From Caulobacteraceae bacterium (GTDB lineage: Bacteria; Pseudomonadota; Alphaproteobacteria; Caulobacterales; Caulobacteraceae): a stretch of 40,893 nt of DNA. The translations under genes and the position numbers were made by a program. The stretch is from positions 1 to 40,893 of the forward strand of contig JAIESL010000001.1 of NCBI GenBank assembly GCA_019746095.1, written 5' to 3'. Positions 8,092-19,218 of the stretch are shown here, piece by piece; the first letter of the stretch is position 1, and the number at the start of each line of letters is the position of its first letter. The notes beneath the pieces are model-generated. The model saw only the letters and a list, made by a program, of their open reading frames with translations, made no database searches and was not told where the DNA came from.

Positions 8092-8189
8092 CCTGTCACG
8101 TGCAGACAGGTGACGTCGCGGCCACACCTCGCTAGACCCGTCTCAAACCGCCACACAACCGCCACGCCCGTCCGGTGCACAGTGGACGG
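8092..8189 (+). promoter_or_regulatory. ybgC-tolQ intergenic region with two hairpins
   Basis: Two inverted repeats occupy this gap. CCTGTC at 8092-8097 pairs with GACAGG at 8105-8110 around a 7-base loop. It competes with an alternative GTCAC/GTGAC pairing of the same bases. CCGTCC at 8168-8173 pairs with GGACGG at 8184-8189 around a 10-base loop, ending 20 bases before tolQ. No T-tract follows either one, so they are not classical terminators. They may attenuate or adjust tolQ expression, or serve as binding sites. Confidence 0.35.
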
Positions 8190-8209
8190 ACAGACGGAAG
8201 GACGCCTGA

Positions 8210-8926
<717 letters not shown>

Positions 8927-8928
8927 AT

Positions 8929-9396
<468 letters not shown>

Positions 9397-9400
9397 CGGC

Positions 9401-10171
9401 TTGGAGCGGCCCGGGTCCTCACTGCTGGCCTCCATCGCCGTTCATGCGGCGGTGGTTCTGGCCGTGGTCGGCTACGGCCTGCTGGGCCTTACGCGCGCGC
9501 CGCTGGATGTCGAAAGCGCCGTGCCGGTGTCGATCATATCCGAGGCCGTCATCGAGGCTGCCGCGCCTGACAATCCCGACGACGAGCTGGTGACGGAAGA
9601 CGCCGCCACGGCCCCGGTCGCTCCGACCCCGCCCGAGCCGGTGCCGCCGGAACCCGCGCCCCTGCCTGCGCCGACGCCGGTCAAGAAGGCGACGCCACCG
9701 CGCCCGACGCCTCCCCGAGCCACGCCGCCGCCTCGCCCCCAGCCGCCGCGCCCGACGCCGCCGCGCGAGCCCACGCTGGATCTGGACTCCCTCGCGGGTC
9801 CGCCGCGCCCCGGCCCGCGTCCGGGTCCGCGTCCTCCGACGGTACAGACGGGTGCCGGGGCTGCACCCCAGGCGACCGGCCCGCAGATCACGGCCGTCTT
9901 CAACCAGGTCTATCCAAACTGGATTCTGCCGTGCGACATCCCCGGCGCGGATGCCCTTCGGATCCAGATGGATGTGACCCTCGATGAGCAGGGGCGGATC
10001 ACGGCGGGCCCGACCCTGATCGGGGCCCGTTCGGATCCGGTCTGGCGGGCCGCCGCCGACGGCGCGGTCCGGGCGATCCGGCAGACGGCGCCTTTCGATG
10101 TCCCGGCCGGCTTCCCCGGCGGACGCTTCAGGCCCACCTTCGTCACCGAACGGGCCTGTCGGGGTCGTTAG
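9401..10171 (+). CDS. tolA: TolA-like energy transducer with a proline-rich linker
   Basis: TolA spans the periplasm and carries force from TolQR to TolB-Pal. It has an N-terminal anchor at residues 8-30 (LLASIAVHAAVVLAVVGYGLLGL) and an acidic segment to about residue 65. A long Pro-rich central domain follows at residues 66-150, with repeated PxPxPP and PPRPTPPR units. The C-terminal globular domain (about 160-256, VYPNWILPCDIPGADALRIQ) contains two cysteines. In E. coli the central domain is an Ala/Lys-rich helix, so this one resembles TonB in that part. The start is TTG four bases after the tolR stop, with GGAGGG upstream; no ATG is available before the membrane helix. Confidence 0.9.
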   Translation: MERPGSSLLASIAVHAAVVLAVVGYGLLGLTRAPLDVESAVPVSIISEAVIEAAAPDNPDDELVTEDAATAPVAPTPPEPVPPEPAPLPAPTPVKKATPPRPTPPRATPPPRPQPPRPTPPREPTLDLDSLAGPPRPGPRPGPRPPTVQTGAGAAPQATGPQITAVFNQVYPNWILPCDIPGADALRIQMDVTLDEQGRITAGPTLIGARSDPVWRAAADGAVRAIRQTAPFDVPAGFPGGRFRPTFVTERACRGR

Positions 10172-10250
10172 GGCCCGATCTCCGATCCTGACAAAGCGTG
10201 ACAGGGCCTGAAAGTCGCCCCATTCACGGCCATGCTGGTCTTATGCGCAC

Positions 10251-10292
10251 GCTCTGGCGATAAAGAGCGGCGCGAATAGAAACTTGCGGGAG
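10251..10292 (+). promoter_or_regulatory. tolB: hairpin and ribosome-binding site ahead of tolB
   Basis: In the 127-base tolA-tolB gap, CGCTCT (10250-10255) pairs with AGAGCG (10264-10269) around an 8-base loop. GCGGGAG at 10286-10292 then serves the ATG at 10299. The site decides the tolB start: a TTG at 10284 is in frame but would overlap the ribosome-binding site. The gap could carry a separate tolB promoter. Confidence 0.35.
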
Positions 10293-10298
10293 CCCCTG

Positions 10299-11669
10299 AT
10301 GCGTTTGAACCGACTTCTGGCCAGTGTCGCCGTTCTGGCGATGACGGTGAGCACGGCCACCGCCCAGACGCCTCCGGTTCCGCCGCAATCGAGCGATCCG
10401 GTCGAGGTCGAGATCGATCAGGGCGTACTTCGGCCGATGCAGATCGCCGTGGTCAATTTCACCGGCCAGAACGGGGCCGATCTGGGCGGGGTGATCCGCG
10501 CCAACCTGCGTCGTTCGGGCTATTTCGAACCGCTGGACCCGGCGGGCTTCGTCGAGACCGGTCTGACGCTGGCGAATGCCCCCAATTTTCCGCAGTGGAC
10601 CTCGATCGGGGCCCAGGCGGTGCTGTACGGCGCGGTGACGCCCCGGCCCGACGGCCGCAACGACTTCGGCTTCCGCCTGTACGACCCCTATCGCCAGTGC
10701 CAGCTGGCCTCCTACCAGTTCACCGCCACCCCCGAGCAATGGCGCCGCATCGGCCACAAGATCGCGGACCTCATCTACCAGCGCATGACGGGCGAGAGCG
10801 GCCTGTTCGACAGCCGGGTGGTCTTCGTCGCCGAAAGCGGCACCCAGCTGAACCGGCTGTCGCGCCTGGCCATCTCGGATCAGGACGGCTTCAACCCCGT
10901 CTATCTGACCCAGGGCGACGAGGTGATCATGTCGCCGCGCTTCTCGCTGCATGATCCCAATGAGATCACCTATGTGGCGCTGGGCCGGGACTACAGCCGC
11001 ATCTATCTGTTCAACCTGTCGACCGGCCGGCGCGAAAGCCTGGGCGAGTTCGACGGCCAGGTGCTGGCCCCGCGCTTCTCGAACGACGGCTCCAAGATGG
11101 CCTTTTCGATCATCCGGGGCGGCAATACCGACGTCTATGTGATGGATCTGGCCAGCCGCAGTCTGCGCCGCCTCACCACCGACCCCGGCATCGACACCTC
11201 GCCGTCCTTCAGCCCCGACAACAGCCAGATCGCCTTCACCTCGGACCGGTCGGGCAGTGCCCGTATCTATGTGATGCGCGCCGACGGCTCGGGCCAGCGC
11301 GCCATCGCCCGCGGCGGCGGCCTCTACACCGCCCCGAACTGGAGCCCGCGCGGCGACCTGATCGCCTTCACCAAACAGGGCGGCGGCCGGTTCTCGACCG
11401 GCGTCATGAACACCGACGGATCGGGCGAGCGCATCCTGTCGTCCAGCTATTTCGAGGAGGGTCCGTCCTGGGCCCCCAATGGCCGCTACATCATGTTTGC
11501 GCGCCAGTCGCCGGGCGGGGACACCCGCCTGTGGACCGTGGACCTGTCGGGCCGTGTCGTTTCGCAGGCCGGCTATTCGGGGCGTGGCACCGATCCGGCC
11601 TGGTCGCCCCTGCTCGACGAACAGCCTGTCAACCTCGGTGGCGGCGGCCCGGACGGCTGTCCCACCTGA
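10299..11669 (+). CDS. tolB: Tol-Pal system periplasmic beta-propeller protein TolB
   Basis: TolB is a periplasmic protein that binds Pal, and is released from it by the energised TolA C-terminus. The 456-residue protein has a signal peptide (MRLNRLLASVAVLAMTVSTATAQ, cleaved after Ala-Gln). The N-terminal alpha/beta domain covers roughly residues 40-170. A six-bladed propeller follows with typical blade signatures such as SPSFSPDNSQIAFTSDRSGS, APNWSPRGDLIAFTKQG and GPSWAPNGRYIMFARQ. Length is normal. It ends about 120 bases before pal, with a hairpin just after its stop. Confidence 0.96.
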   Translation: MRLNRLLASVAVLAMTVSTATAQTPPVPPQSSDPVEVEIDQGVLRPMQIAVVNFTGQNGADLGGVIRANLRRSGYFEPLDPAGFVETGLTLANAPNFPQWTSIGAQAVLYGAVTPRPDGRNDFGFRLYDPYRQCQLASYQFTATPEQWRRIGHKIADLIYQRMTGESGLFDSRVVFVAESGTQLNRLSRLAISDQDGFNPVYLTQGDEVIMSPRFSLHDPNEITYVALGRDYSRIYLFNLSTGRRESLGEFDGQVLAPRFSNDGSKMAFSIIRGGNTDVYVMDLASRSLRRLTTDPGIDTSPSFSPDNSQIAFTSDRSGSARIYVMRADGSGQRAIARGGGLYTAPNWSPRGDLIAFTKQGGGRFSTGVMNTDGSGERILSSSYFEEGPSWAPNGRYIMFARQSPGGDTRLWTVDLSGRVVSQAGYSGRGTDPAWSPLLDEQPVNLGGGGPDGCPT

Positions 11670-11676
11670 TTACCCG

Positions 11677-11692
11677 TGAGCCGTTCGGCTCA
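11677..11692 (+). promoter_or_regulatory. hairpin between tolB and pal
   Basis: TGAGCC pairs with GGCTCA around a GTTC loop, starting seven bases after the tolB stop. It is compact and stable but is not followed by a T-tract. It may protect the 3' end of the tolB message or partially terminate it, which would let pal be transcribed at a different level from its own promoter in the remaining 98 bases. Confidence 0.4.
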
Positions 11693-11790
11693 AACCCCCG
11701 TTATCGCGACTGGCGAAACCGTTGGCGCGTGAGTAGCAACCCTTTAAAGCCAAGCTGGAGGCTGCGGCCTACCCTCAAGGAGACGACCCG

Positions 11791-12348
11791 ATGATGAAGC
11801 CCTCGACCCTCGTCCGTCTGGCCGCTGTCGGCCTGGCCGTGACGGCCATCGCCGCCTGTACGCCGCGCACGCCCGCGGATACGGGTGCCGGCAACACGGT
11901 CCCGCCCCCGGCCAATGACCAGTACACCGGCAACGCCGTGGGCCCCGTCTCGGGCGGCAATCTCGGTGCCCCCGCGCCCGGCTCGGAACAGGATTTCGTC
12001 GTCAATGTCGGCGACCGGGTCTATTTCGACCTCGACAGCTACGCCATCCGCGCGGAAGCCTATCCGCGCCTGGACGCGCAGGTCGCCTGGCTGCAGCGCT
12101 ATCCCGGCGTGACCGTCCGTATCGAAGGCAATGCCGACGAGCGCGGCACCCGCGAGTACAACCTGGCCCTCGGTGCCCGTCGTGCTGAATCGGTCCGCAG
12201 CTATCTGGTCGAGCGCGGCGTCTCCGCCGGCCGTATCGACACCATCAGCTACGGCAAGGAACGCCCGATCGCGGCCGGTTCGAACGAAGAGGCCTTCGCC
12301 CGCAACCGGAACGCCCATACGGCCATCGTCTCGGGTGCCACGCGCTAG
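11791..12348 (+). CDS. pal: peptidoglycan-associated lipoprotein Pal
   Basis: Pal anchors the outer membrane to peptidoglycan and is the endpoint of Tol energy transduction. The 185-residue protein begins with a lipoprotein signal ending in the lipobox AIAAC, giving Cys23 as the lipidated residue. A disordered Pro/Gly/Asn-rich linker of about 45 residues follows. The OmpA-like domain then carries VYFDLDSYAIRAEA and the peptidoglycan-binding signature EGNADERGTREYNLALGARRA. A second ATG follows the first immediately. AAGGAG lies about nine bases upstream. A strong terminator follows 24 bases after the stop, so pal ends the tol transcription unit. Confidence 0.97.
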   Translation: MMKPSTLVRLAAVGLAVTAIAACTPRTPADTGAGNTVPPPANDQYTGNAVGPVSGGNLGAPAPGSEQDFVVNVGDRVYFDLDSYAIRAEAYPRLDAQVAWLQRYPGVTVRIEGNADERGTREYNLALGARRAESVRSYLVERGVSAGRIDTISYGKERPIAAGSNEEAFARNRNAHTAIVSGATR

Positions 12349-12371
12349 ACCCGACGCGACCTCGATAACGG

Positions 12372-12406
12372 AAAGGGCGGCCGGCCTCCGGCCGCCCTTT
12401 CTTTTT
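12372..12406 (+). terminator. rho-independent terminator after pal
   Basis: A perfect 13-bp stem, AAAGGGCGGCCGG at 12372-12384 with CCGGCCGCCCTTT at 12388-12400, closes a 3-base CCT loop and is followed by CTTTTT. This is the strongest intrinsic terminator in the window. Confidence 0.92.
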
Positions 12407-12458
12407 GACCTGTGTTTCGCCGCATTGCACAATCCCGGGCATCGGAGGCGGGGTGATC

Positions 12459-13580
12459 ATGGACAGTCTGGAAGCGGCCGGCGGTCTGATCACTGGCGGC
12501 CTGATCGCGAAGCTGCTGTCGCGGCGGGAAAGCCGCCGCACGGAATCGGCAGAGAAGCATTCCGGAGTCTGCAGTGACTGCGGTGCGCCGGTCACGGGGA
12601 AATACTGTTCGGAGTGCGGTCAGCCGACCCATGTGCACCGCTCCCTGCTGCATCTCGGCGAAGAGATGCTGCACGGTGTGCTGCATTTCGACGCGCGGAT
12701 CTGGCGCACCCTGCCGCTGCTGGCGATCAACCCCGGACGGCTGACCCGCGAATGGGTCCAGGGCAAACGCACCCGCTACGTCTCGCCGCTGGCCATCTTC
12801 CTGTTCAGCGTCTTCCTGATGTTTTTCGTGTTCAGCTTGAGCGGAGCCCTGGAGCCGAAAGTTGTCACCCCCCTGCCGGAACGGATCGCCGAAGAGCGCA
12901 CCGAACTGGCCACGGCCCGCACCGAACTGAGCGAGGCGGAAGCGGCTGCGGCGGTGAGCCCCGGGTCCGAGGCCCTGGCGCTGACCCTGAGCGCAACGCG
13001 CCGGGAGGTCGAGGTGCGCGAGCGACGCCTGGCGGCCCTGACGGGAACGAGTGCGGACGCGGCCCGTCCCGACGGTCTCACGCCCGGCAGCTGGCAGGCG
13101 GAACTGTCGGACGCCGTTCAGGATGACGGGGTCCAGGTCAAGGGCGACAGCAAATGGGTCGAGAAGGTCAAGCACAAGCTGAGCAACCCCGATCTGCTCC
13201 TCTACAAAATCCAGCAGACCGCCTACAAATTCAGCTTCCTGCTGATCCCCCTGTCGATCCCGTTCGTGGCCCTGCTGTTCCTTTGGCGGCGCGGCTTCAC
13301 CCTGTATGATCACGGCGTCTTCGTGCTGTACTCGCTGACCGCCATGTCGGTCCTGGTCATGACGGCCTCCATTCTCGCACCGATATGGAGCGGCTTCGGC
13401 GTACTGAGCGGTCTGGCCTTCGTCTTCGGTGTGCCGGCGCACATGTTTGCCCAGCTGAAGGGGGCCTATCAGCTGTCGTGGTTTTCCGCTGCCTGGAGGA
13501 CAATGCTGCTGCTGATCTTCTGCGTCTTCGTCCTGTCGGCGTTTGTGGTCAGCATCATCGCACTCGGCCTGGCGGGGTGA
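12459..13580 (+). CDS. DUF3667-like membrane protein with N-terminal zinc ribbon
   Basis: A 373-residue protein of unknown function. Residues 38-53 form a zinc ribbon: Cys38-x2-Cys41 and Cys50-x2-Cys53. The segment from about 60 to 105 (HFDARIWRTLPLLAINPGRLTREWVQGKRTRYVSP) resembles the DUF3667 pattern. Five hydrophobic helices follow, one near residues 106-127 and four between about 245 and 373. The two groups are separated by a soluble, Glu/Arg-rich, probably coiled-coil region (about 135-205). ATG at 12459 is chosen; GTG at 12453 is in frame and closer to GGAGG, so the true start may be two codons earlier. It has its own context after the pal terminator and precedes cpoB by 40 bases. Confidence 0.8.
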   Translation: MDSLEAAGGLITGGLIAKLLSRRESRRTESAEKHSGVCSDCGAPVTGKYCSECGQPTHVHRSLLHLGEEMLHGVLHFDARIWRTLPLLAINPGRLTREWVQGKRTRYVSPLAIFLFSVFLMFFVFSLSGALEPKVVTPLPERIAEERTELATARTELSEAEAAAAVSPGSEALALTLSATRREVEVRERRLAALTGTSADAARPDGLTPGSWQAELSDAVQDDGVQVKGDSKWVEKVKHKLSNPDLLLYKIQQTAYKFSFLLIPLSIPFVALLFLWRRGFTLYDHGVFVLYSLTAMSVLVMTASILAPIWSGFGVLSGLAFVFGVPAHMFAQLKGAYQLSWFSAAWRTMLLLIFCVFVLSAFVVSIIALGLAG

Positions 13581-13620
13581 TGCCTTGCGGGCGCCTCAAA
13601 TCAGTGGGACGAAAACAACC

Positions 13621-14511
13621 ATGCTGAAGTTTCCCGCCGCCCTCCGTTCGCGCAACGCCCTGGTCTCGGTCCTGGGCATCGTCCTGATTGCGGGCACGAC
13701 CACGGTCGTGGCCCAGACCGCGCCGCTTGAGCCGGTGCAGTGGGACAAGCGCCGGCTCGAACAGCTGGATCGCAACGTCCGCCGCCTCGAGCGCGCCGTG
13801 ACCCAGCGCAATGCCGCCGGACAGCCGGTGATCGTCGAGCCCGATCCCGAGGTTATCGCCCTGCAGGGCCGCGTCGGTCTGATGGACCGCCGGCTCGCCG
13901 ACATGGAGGCGACGGTCCAGCGCGTGAACGGCGATCTCGAGCGCCTGACCTTCCAGCTGGACGAGGCCGGGCGCGACAATACCGCCCTGGCAAACCGCCT
14001 CCGTGACACCGAGGGCCGCCTGCGCACCATGGAGGCCGCGGCGGCGCGTGAGGCGGAGCTCAACTCCCCCATCCCGACGACCTCGCCGACCGGCGACGCT
14101 GCGCGCGACCTGACCGCCGCCGTCCGACTGGTCGCCACCGATCCGCAGCGCGGCGACCGCGCCCTGCAGACCGTCATCCTCGCCTGGCCGGACACGCCCC
14201 AGGCGCGCGAGGCCTCAAGCCGTCTCGGCGACCTGCGCGTCGCGGCCGGCGATCCGGCCGGGGCCGTATCGGCCTATGCGACGGCCCTGCAGGGCTGGCC
14301 GACGGCCCCCTGGGCCGCCGCCACGACCCTCGAACTGGCCAATGCCCTGAACGCCACGGATCGCAAGACCCAGGCCTGTACCGCCCTGACCGAGTTCACC
14401 CGCCGCTATGCGGAGGCGGCCAGCCCCGCCGTGCGGACCCGCGCGACCGAGGCCCGCACACGGATCGGGTGCGCCGCACCGGCTGCGCCGCCGGCCCGGA
14501 GACCGGGCTGA
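13621..14511 (+). CDS. cpoB: Tol-Pal accessory protein CpoB (YbgF)
   Basis: CpoB is a periplasmic protein that coordinates peptidoglycan synthesis with Tol-driven outer-membrane constriction. The 296-residue protein has a signal peptide (hydrophobic residues 14-31, cleavage near VVAQ). A predicted coiled coil lies at about residues 38-145 with heptad-like Leu/Arg/Asp repeats, and gives trimerisation in homologues. The C-terminal TPR-like domain covers about 165-285 (DRALQTVILAWPDTPQAREA, then DPAGAVSAYATALQGWP). The ATG at 13621 is preferred to an upstream ATG at 13543 because the signal peptide starts there. Its 3' end overlaps the annotated GTG of tilS by 43 bases, or four bases if tilS starts at CTG. 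Confidence 0.9.
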   Translation: MLKFPAALRSRNALVSVLGIVLIAGTTTVVAQTAPLEPVQWDKRRLEQLDRNVRRLERAVTQRNAAGQPVIVEPDPEVIALQGRVGLMDRRLADMEATVQRVNGDLERLTFQLDEAGRDNTALANRLRDTEGRLRTMEAAAAREAELNSPIPTTSPTGDAARDLTAAVRLVATDPQRGDRALQTVILAWPDTPQAREASSRLGDLRVAAGDPAGAVSAYATALQGWPTAPWAAATTLELANALNATDRKTQACTALTEFTRRYAEAASPAVRTRATEARTRIGCAAPAAPPARRPG

Positions 14512-15892
14512 CGTCAGACCGCGCCGACTGGACCGGGCCTGCGCGGGCCGCACTGTCCGCGCGGCTGGAAACCGGCATCGACCGCCCGCTCGCCCTGGCC
14601 CTGTCCGGCGGCGGCGACTCCATCGCCCTCTTGCGACTGGCCGCAGCCTGGGCGCGCGCCAAAGGTCGCCGCCTGCTGGCCCTGACCGTCGATCATGGGC
14701 TGTCACCTTACAGTGCCGACTGGACCGCCTTCGCCGAACGGGCGGCACGCGAGGCCGGGGCCGACTGGCGGGGCCTGGGCTGGTCCGGCCCCAAACCCGC
14801 GACCGGTCTGCCTGCTGCGGCCCGCAGGGCGCGCCACCGTCTGATCGCGGATGCGGCGCGTGAGGCAGGGGCGCGGGTCATCCTGCTGGCCCACACCGCC
14901 GATGATATCGCCGAGGGCGAGGTCATGCGCGCCGGGGGCTCGACCCTGGGCCGGCTGCGTGACTGGTCGCCGTCCCCGGCCTGGCCCGAGGGGCGTGGCC
15001 TGATGCTGCTGCGGCCAATGCTGGGGGCGGGGCGGCGCGAGGTGCGCGACTGGCTGAGCGGGCAGGGGGCGGACTGGATCGACGATCCGGGGAATGAGGA
15101 TCCGAGATTTGCCCGGAGCCGGGCGCGGAAGGCGCTGAATCCCGTCTCGTTCGGTGAAGCCCCGGCCGACCCGTCACCCCCCATCCTTTCAGGTTCCATG
15201 CCCCCTTTCGGGTCGCACCGGGGCGACGGAGTCGCCGTCGAACGCCCCGTCTCCCTCCCGTCGGAAGAGGGATGCTTACGCCTGGACCGGGACACGGCCC
15301 CGCGCATCCTTGCGGCCACCCTCGTCTGCGCCGGCGGAGGCGACCGGCTCCCCCGCGGCGAACGGCTGGAGGCCGTCGTCTCCGCGCTCCGGAAGGACGA
15401 GGACCTCACCGCCACCCTCTGCGGGGCGCGGATCGAGGCACGCGGCGCGCAAATTCTCGTGACCCGGGAGGCGGGCGAGTTCGCGCGCCGGCCCCGCCCG
15501 CCCCTGCCGCTGACGCCCGGCGTCGAAACCGTCTGGGACGGGCGCTGGTTGGTCACGGTCGAAACGCCCGGCTGGTCCGTCGCGCCCGCTGCCGGCCGCA
15601 TGGCTGCCCTGTCGGACGCCGACCGGGCCGTACTGAAGGGCCTGCCGGCTGTGGCCCGGGGGGGCATGCCTGTACTGATCCGGAACGATGCGACTGCGCC
15701 GGTTCTTGCAGGGACGGCGGCGAAGGCGCGATCGCTGGTCGAGGAGAGACTGGCCCTGGCGCTGGACCGAATGACGCACGAACGGGACCTCGGCGGCCTC
15801 CTCCATGGCGCAACGCCCCGGAACCACCTATTTTCTACCGCTGAGATCACTGACGACCGGGCGCTCCGGCGCACCCAGGGAATGAGACGAGA

Positions 15893-15896
<4 letters not shown>
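14469..15896 (+). CDS. tilS: tRNA(Ile)-lysidine synthetase TilS with an internal palindromic insertion
   Basis: TilS uses ATP to attach lysine to C34 of tRNA-Ile(CAU), changing its codon specificity; it is essential. The PP-loop motif SGGGDS is at residues 46-51, followed by LTVDHGLSP and [10 protein letters not shown], which are typical. The synthetase domain ends near [15 protein letters not shown]. Residues 225-270 are Pro/Ser-rich and correspond to hairpin-rich DNA, apparently an insertion. The C-terminal part then continues to Glu475. The only standard start is GTG at 14469, without a good ribosome-binding site. A CTG at 14508, six bases after GGAGA and overlapping the cpoB stop as CTGA, is an attractive alternative giving 462 residues. 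It overlaps ftsH by ATGA. Confidence 0.9.
15220..15272. repeat. palindromic element inside tilS
   Basis: Two adjacent hairpins lie within the coding sequence. In the first, GGGGCG (15220-15225) pairs with CGCCCC (15243-15248), and ACGG (15226-15229) pairs with CCGT (15235-15238), leaving a 4-base bulge; a competing GGCGAC-gga-GTCGCC stem lies at 15222-15236. In the second, TCCCTC (15252-15257) pairs with GAGGGA (15267-15272). The translation is low-complexity and not typical of TilS. This resembles palindromic repeats found inserted in frame in alphaproteobacterial genes. Confidence 0.55.
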
Positions 15897-17821
<1,925 letters not shown>

Positions 17822-17834
17822 CCGGCTGAACCCC

Positions 17835-17873
17835 AGAACCCGCCCCGGGCCATGCCTGCGGCGGGTTCTTTTT
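17835..17873 (+). terminator. rho-independent terminator after ftsH
   Basis: AGAACCCGCC at 17835-17844 pairs perfectly with GGCGGGTTCT at 17860-17869, with a 15-base loop, followed by TTTTT ending at 17873. It lies 13 bases after the ftsH stop and closes the cpoB-tilS-ftsH unit. Confidence 0.88.
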
Positions 17874-17881
17874 GATGAACC

Positions 17882-17898
17882 TGTTTGCATTATAAACA
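17882..17898. promoter_or_regulatory. AT-rich palindrome upstream of the acyltransferase
   Basis: TGTTTGCATTATAAACA is an inverted repeat with TGTTT and AAACA arms around a 7-base centre, in a genome where AT-rich tracts are rare. It lies 42 bases before the acyltransferase start and contains TATAAA, a possible -10 element, so a protein bound here would control promoter access. The winged-helix regulator gene at 19871-20173 is a candidate binder by proximity only. Confidence 0.4.
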
Positions 17899-17939
17899 AG
17901 TCGATGAGATACGGCCTCCATCACGAGGGGAGTCCTTCC

Positions 17940-19160
17940 ATGTCTTCGAACGAAACCGAACCGTCCGGGCGCCTGCACGGCCTCGACGCCCTGCGCGGGA
18001 CCGCCCTGCTGCTGGGCGTCGTCCTGCATGCCTCCCTGTCCTATTTCCCGGTCACCATCTGGATCGTGCCGGACACCGACAACTCGCCGGTGGCCAGTGT
18101 CATCTTCTTCGCCATCCACCTCTTTCGCATGACCACCTTCTTCCTGGTCGCCGGCCTGTTCGCCCATATGATGCTCGGGCGGCGGGGCACCCTCGGCTTC
18201 ATCCGGGACCGCGCCATGCGTATCGCCGGACCGCTGGCGACCTTCTGGTTCCCGATGCTTGCGGCGATCATCGCCGGGCTGATCTGGATGGCTGCGATCC
18301 GCAATGGCGGGACCATTCCCACCGGCGGACCGCCCCCGCCGCCGCTGACGCTCGAGACCTTTCCCCTGACCCATCTGTGGTTCCTGTGGGTGCTGCTGAT
18401 CCTCTATGTCGCCATGCTGATCCTGCGCGCGCCCTTTGCCATGGCGGACCGGGACGGTGGCTGGGGCCGGTTCGTGGACCGGATCACCGGTGCCCTGATC
18501 GGGCCCTGGACACCGGCCCTGATGGCCGCGCCGCTGGCGATCGCCTTCTGGTTCGCGCCCAACTGGATTCCGTTCTTCGGCATACCGACGCCGGACACCG
18601 GTCTGGTGCCCAATCCGGTCGCCCTGACCGCCTTCGGCACCGCCTTCGGCCTCGGCTTCCTGCTGGACCGCCGCCGCGATCTGCTGGTCCGGATCGAGCG
18701 GCTCTGGCCGGTGTTCACGGTCGTGGCCCTGGGCGTCGGGACGGGTGCTCTCGTCCTGGCCGGTGGACCGGTCCCGGAGTTGATGCCCGTCACCGATCCG
18801 GAGCTCAAGGCCCCGCTGGCGGCGGTGATGGCCCTGGCGGTCTTCGCCTCGACCCTGGCGGTCCTGTCCCTGGCCCTGCGCTTCGCCTCAGGCTACAGCG
18901 CCGTCCGCCGCTACCTCGCCGACTCCTCCTACTGGGTCTACATCATCCACCTGCCGCTGGTCATGGTCGGCCAGATCCTGGTGGTGAACGAGACCTGGCC
19001 CTGGTTCGTGAAGTTCGGTGTGGTCATCGGCGGAACCCTGGCGATCAGCCTGCTGACCTATGAACTGCTGGTCCGCCACAGCTTCGTCGGCGGCTGGCTG
19101 AACGGGCGGCGTATCCCCCGGCGGGGCCGGCCGGACCCTGACCTGTCGCCCGCCGAATAA
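17940..19160 (+). CDS. acyltransferase 3 family membrane protein (OpgC-like)
   Basis: A 406-residue integral membrane protein of the acyltransferase 3 family, which transfers acyl groups to extracytoplasmic sugars or glycans. The N-terminal signature RLHGLDALRGTALLLGVVLHASLSYF contains the family Arg and the catalytic-type His at the end of the first helix. About ten hydrophobic helices follow, and SYWVYIIHLPLVM near residue 325 is the conserved late motif. The pattern is closest to glucan-modifying OpgC/MdoC-like members, but the substrate is not provable here. ATG at 17940 has GAGGGGAG nine bases upstream and is preferred to an upstream ATG at 17904. It starts a four-gene block between ftsH and folP. 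Confidence 0.85.
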   Translation: MSSNETEPSGRLHGLDALRGTALLLGVVLHASLSYFPVTIWIVPDTDNSPVASVIFFAIHLFRMTTFFLVAGLFAHMMLGRRGTLGFIRDRAMRIAGPLATFWFPMLAAIIAGLIWMAAIRNGGTIPTGGPPPPPLTLETFPLTHLWFLWVLLILYVAMLILRAPFAMADRDGGWGRFVDRITGALIGPWTPALMAAPLAIAFWFAPNWIPFFGIPTPDTGLVPNPVALTAFGTAFGLGFLLDRRRDLLVRIERLWPVFTVVALGVGTGALVLAGGPVPELMPVTDPELKAPLAAVMALAVFASTLAVLSLALRFASGYSAVRRYLADSSYWVYIIHLPLVMVGQILVVNETWPWFVKFGVVIGGTLAISLLTYELLVRHSFVGGWLNGRRIPRRGRPDPDLSPAE

Positions 19161-19218
19161 CTTGCCAACACACGCCGGCTCGTCCACCCCAGGGGCGAGC
19201 CGGCCCCGGAGAATCGTC

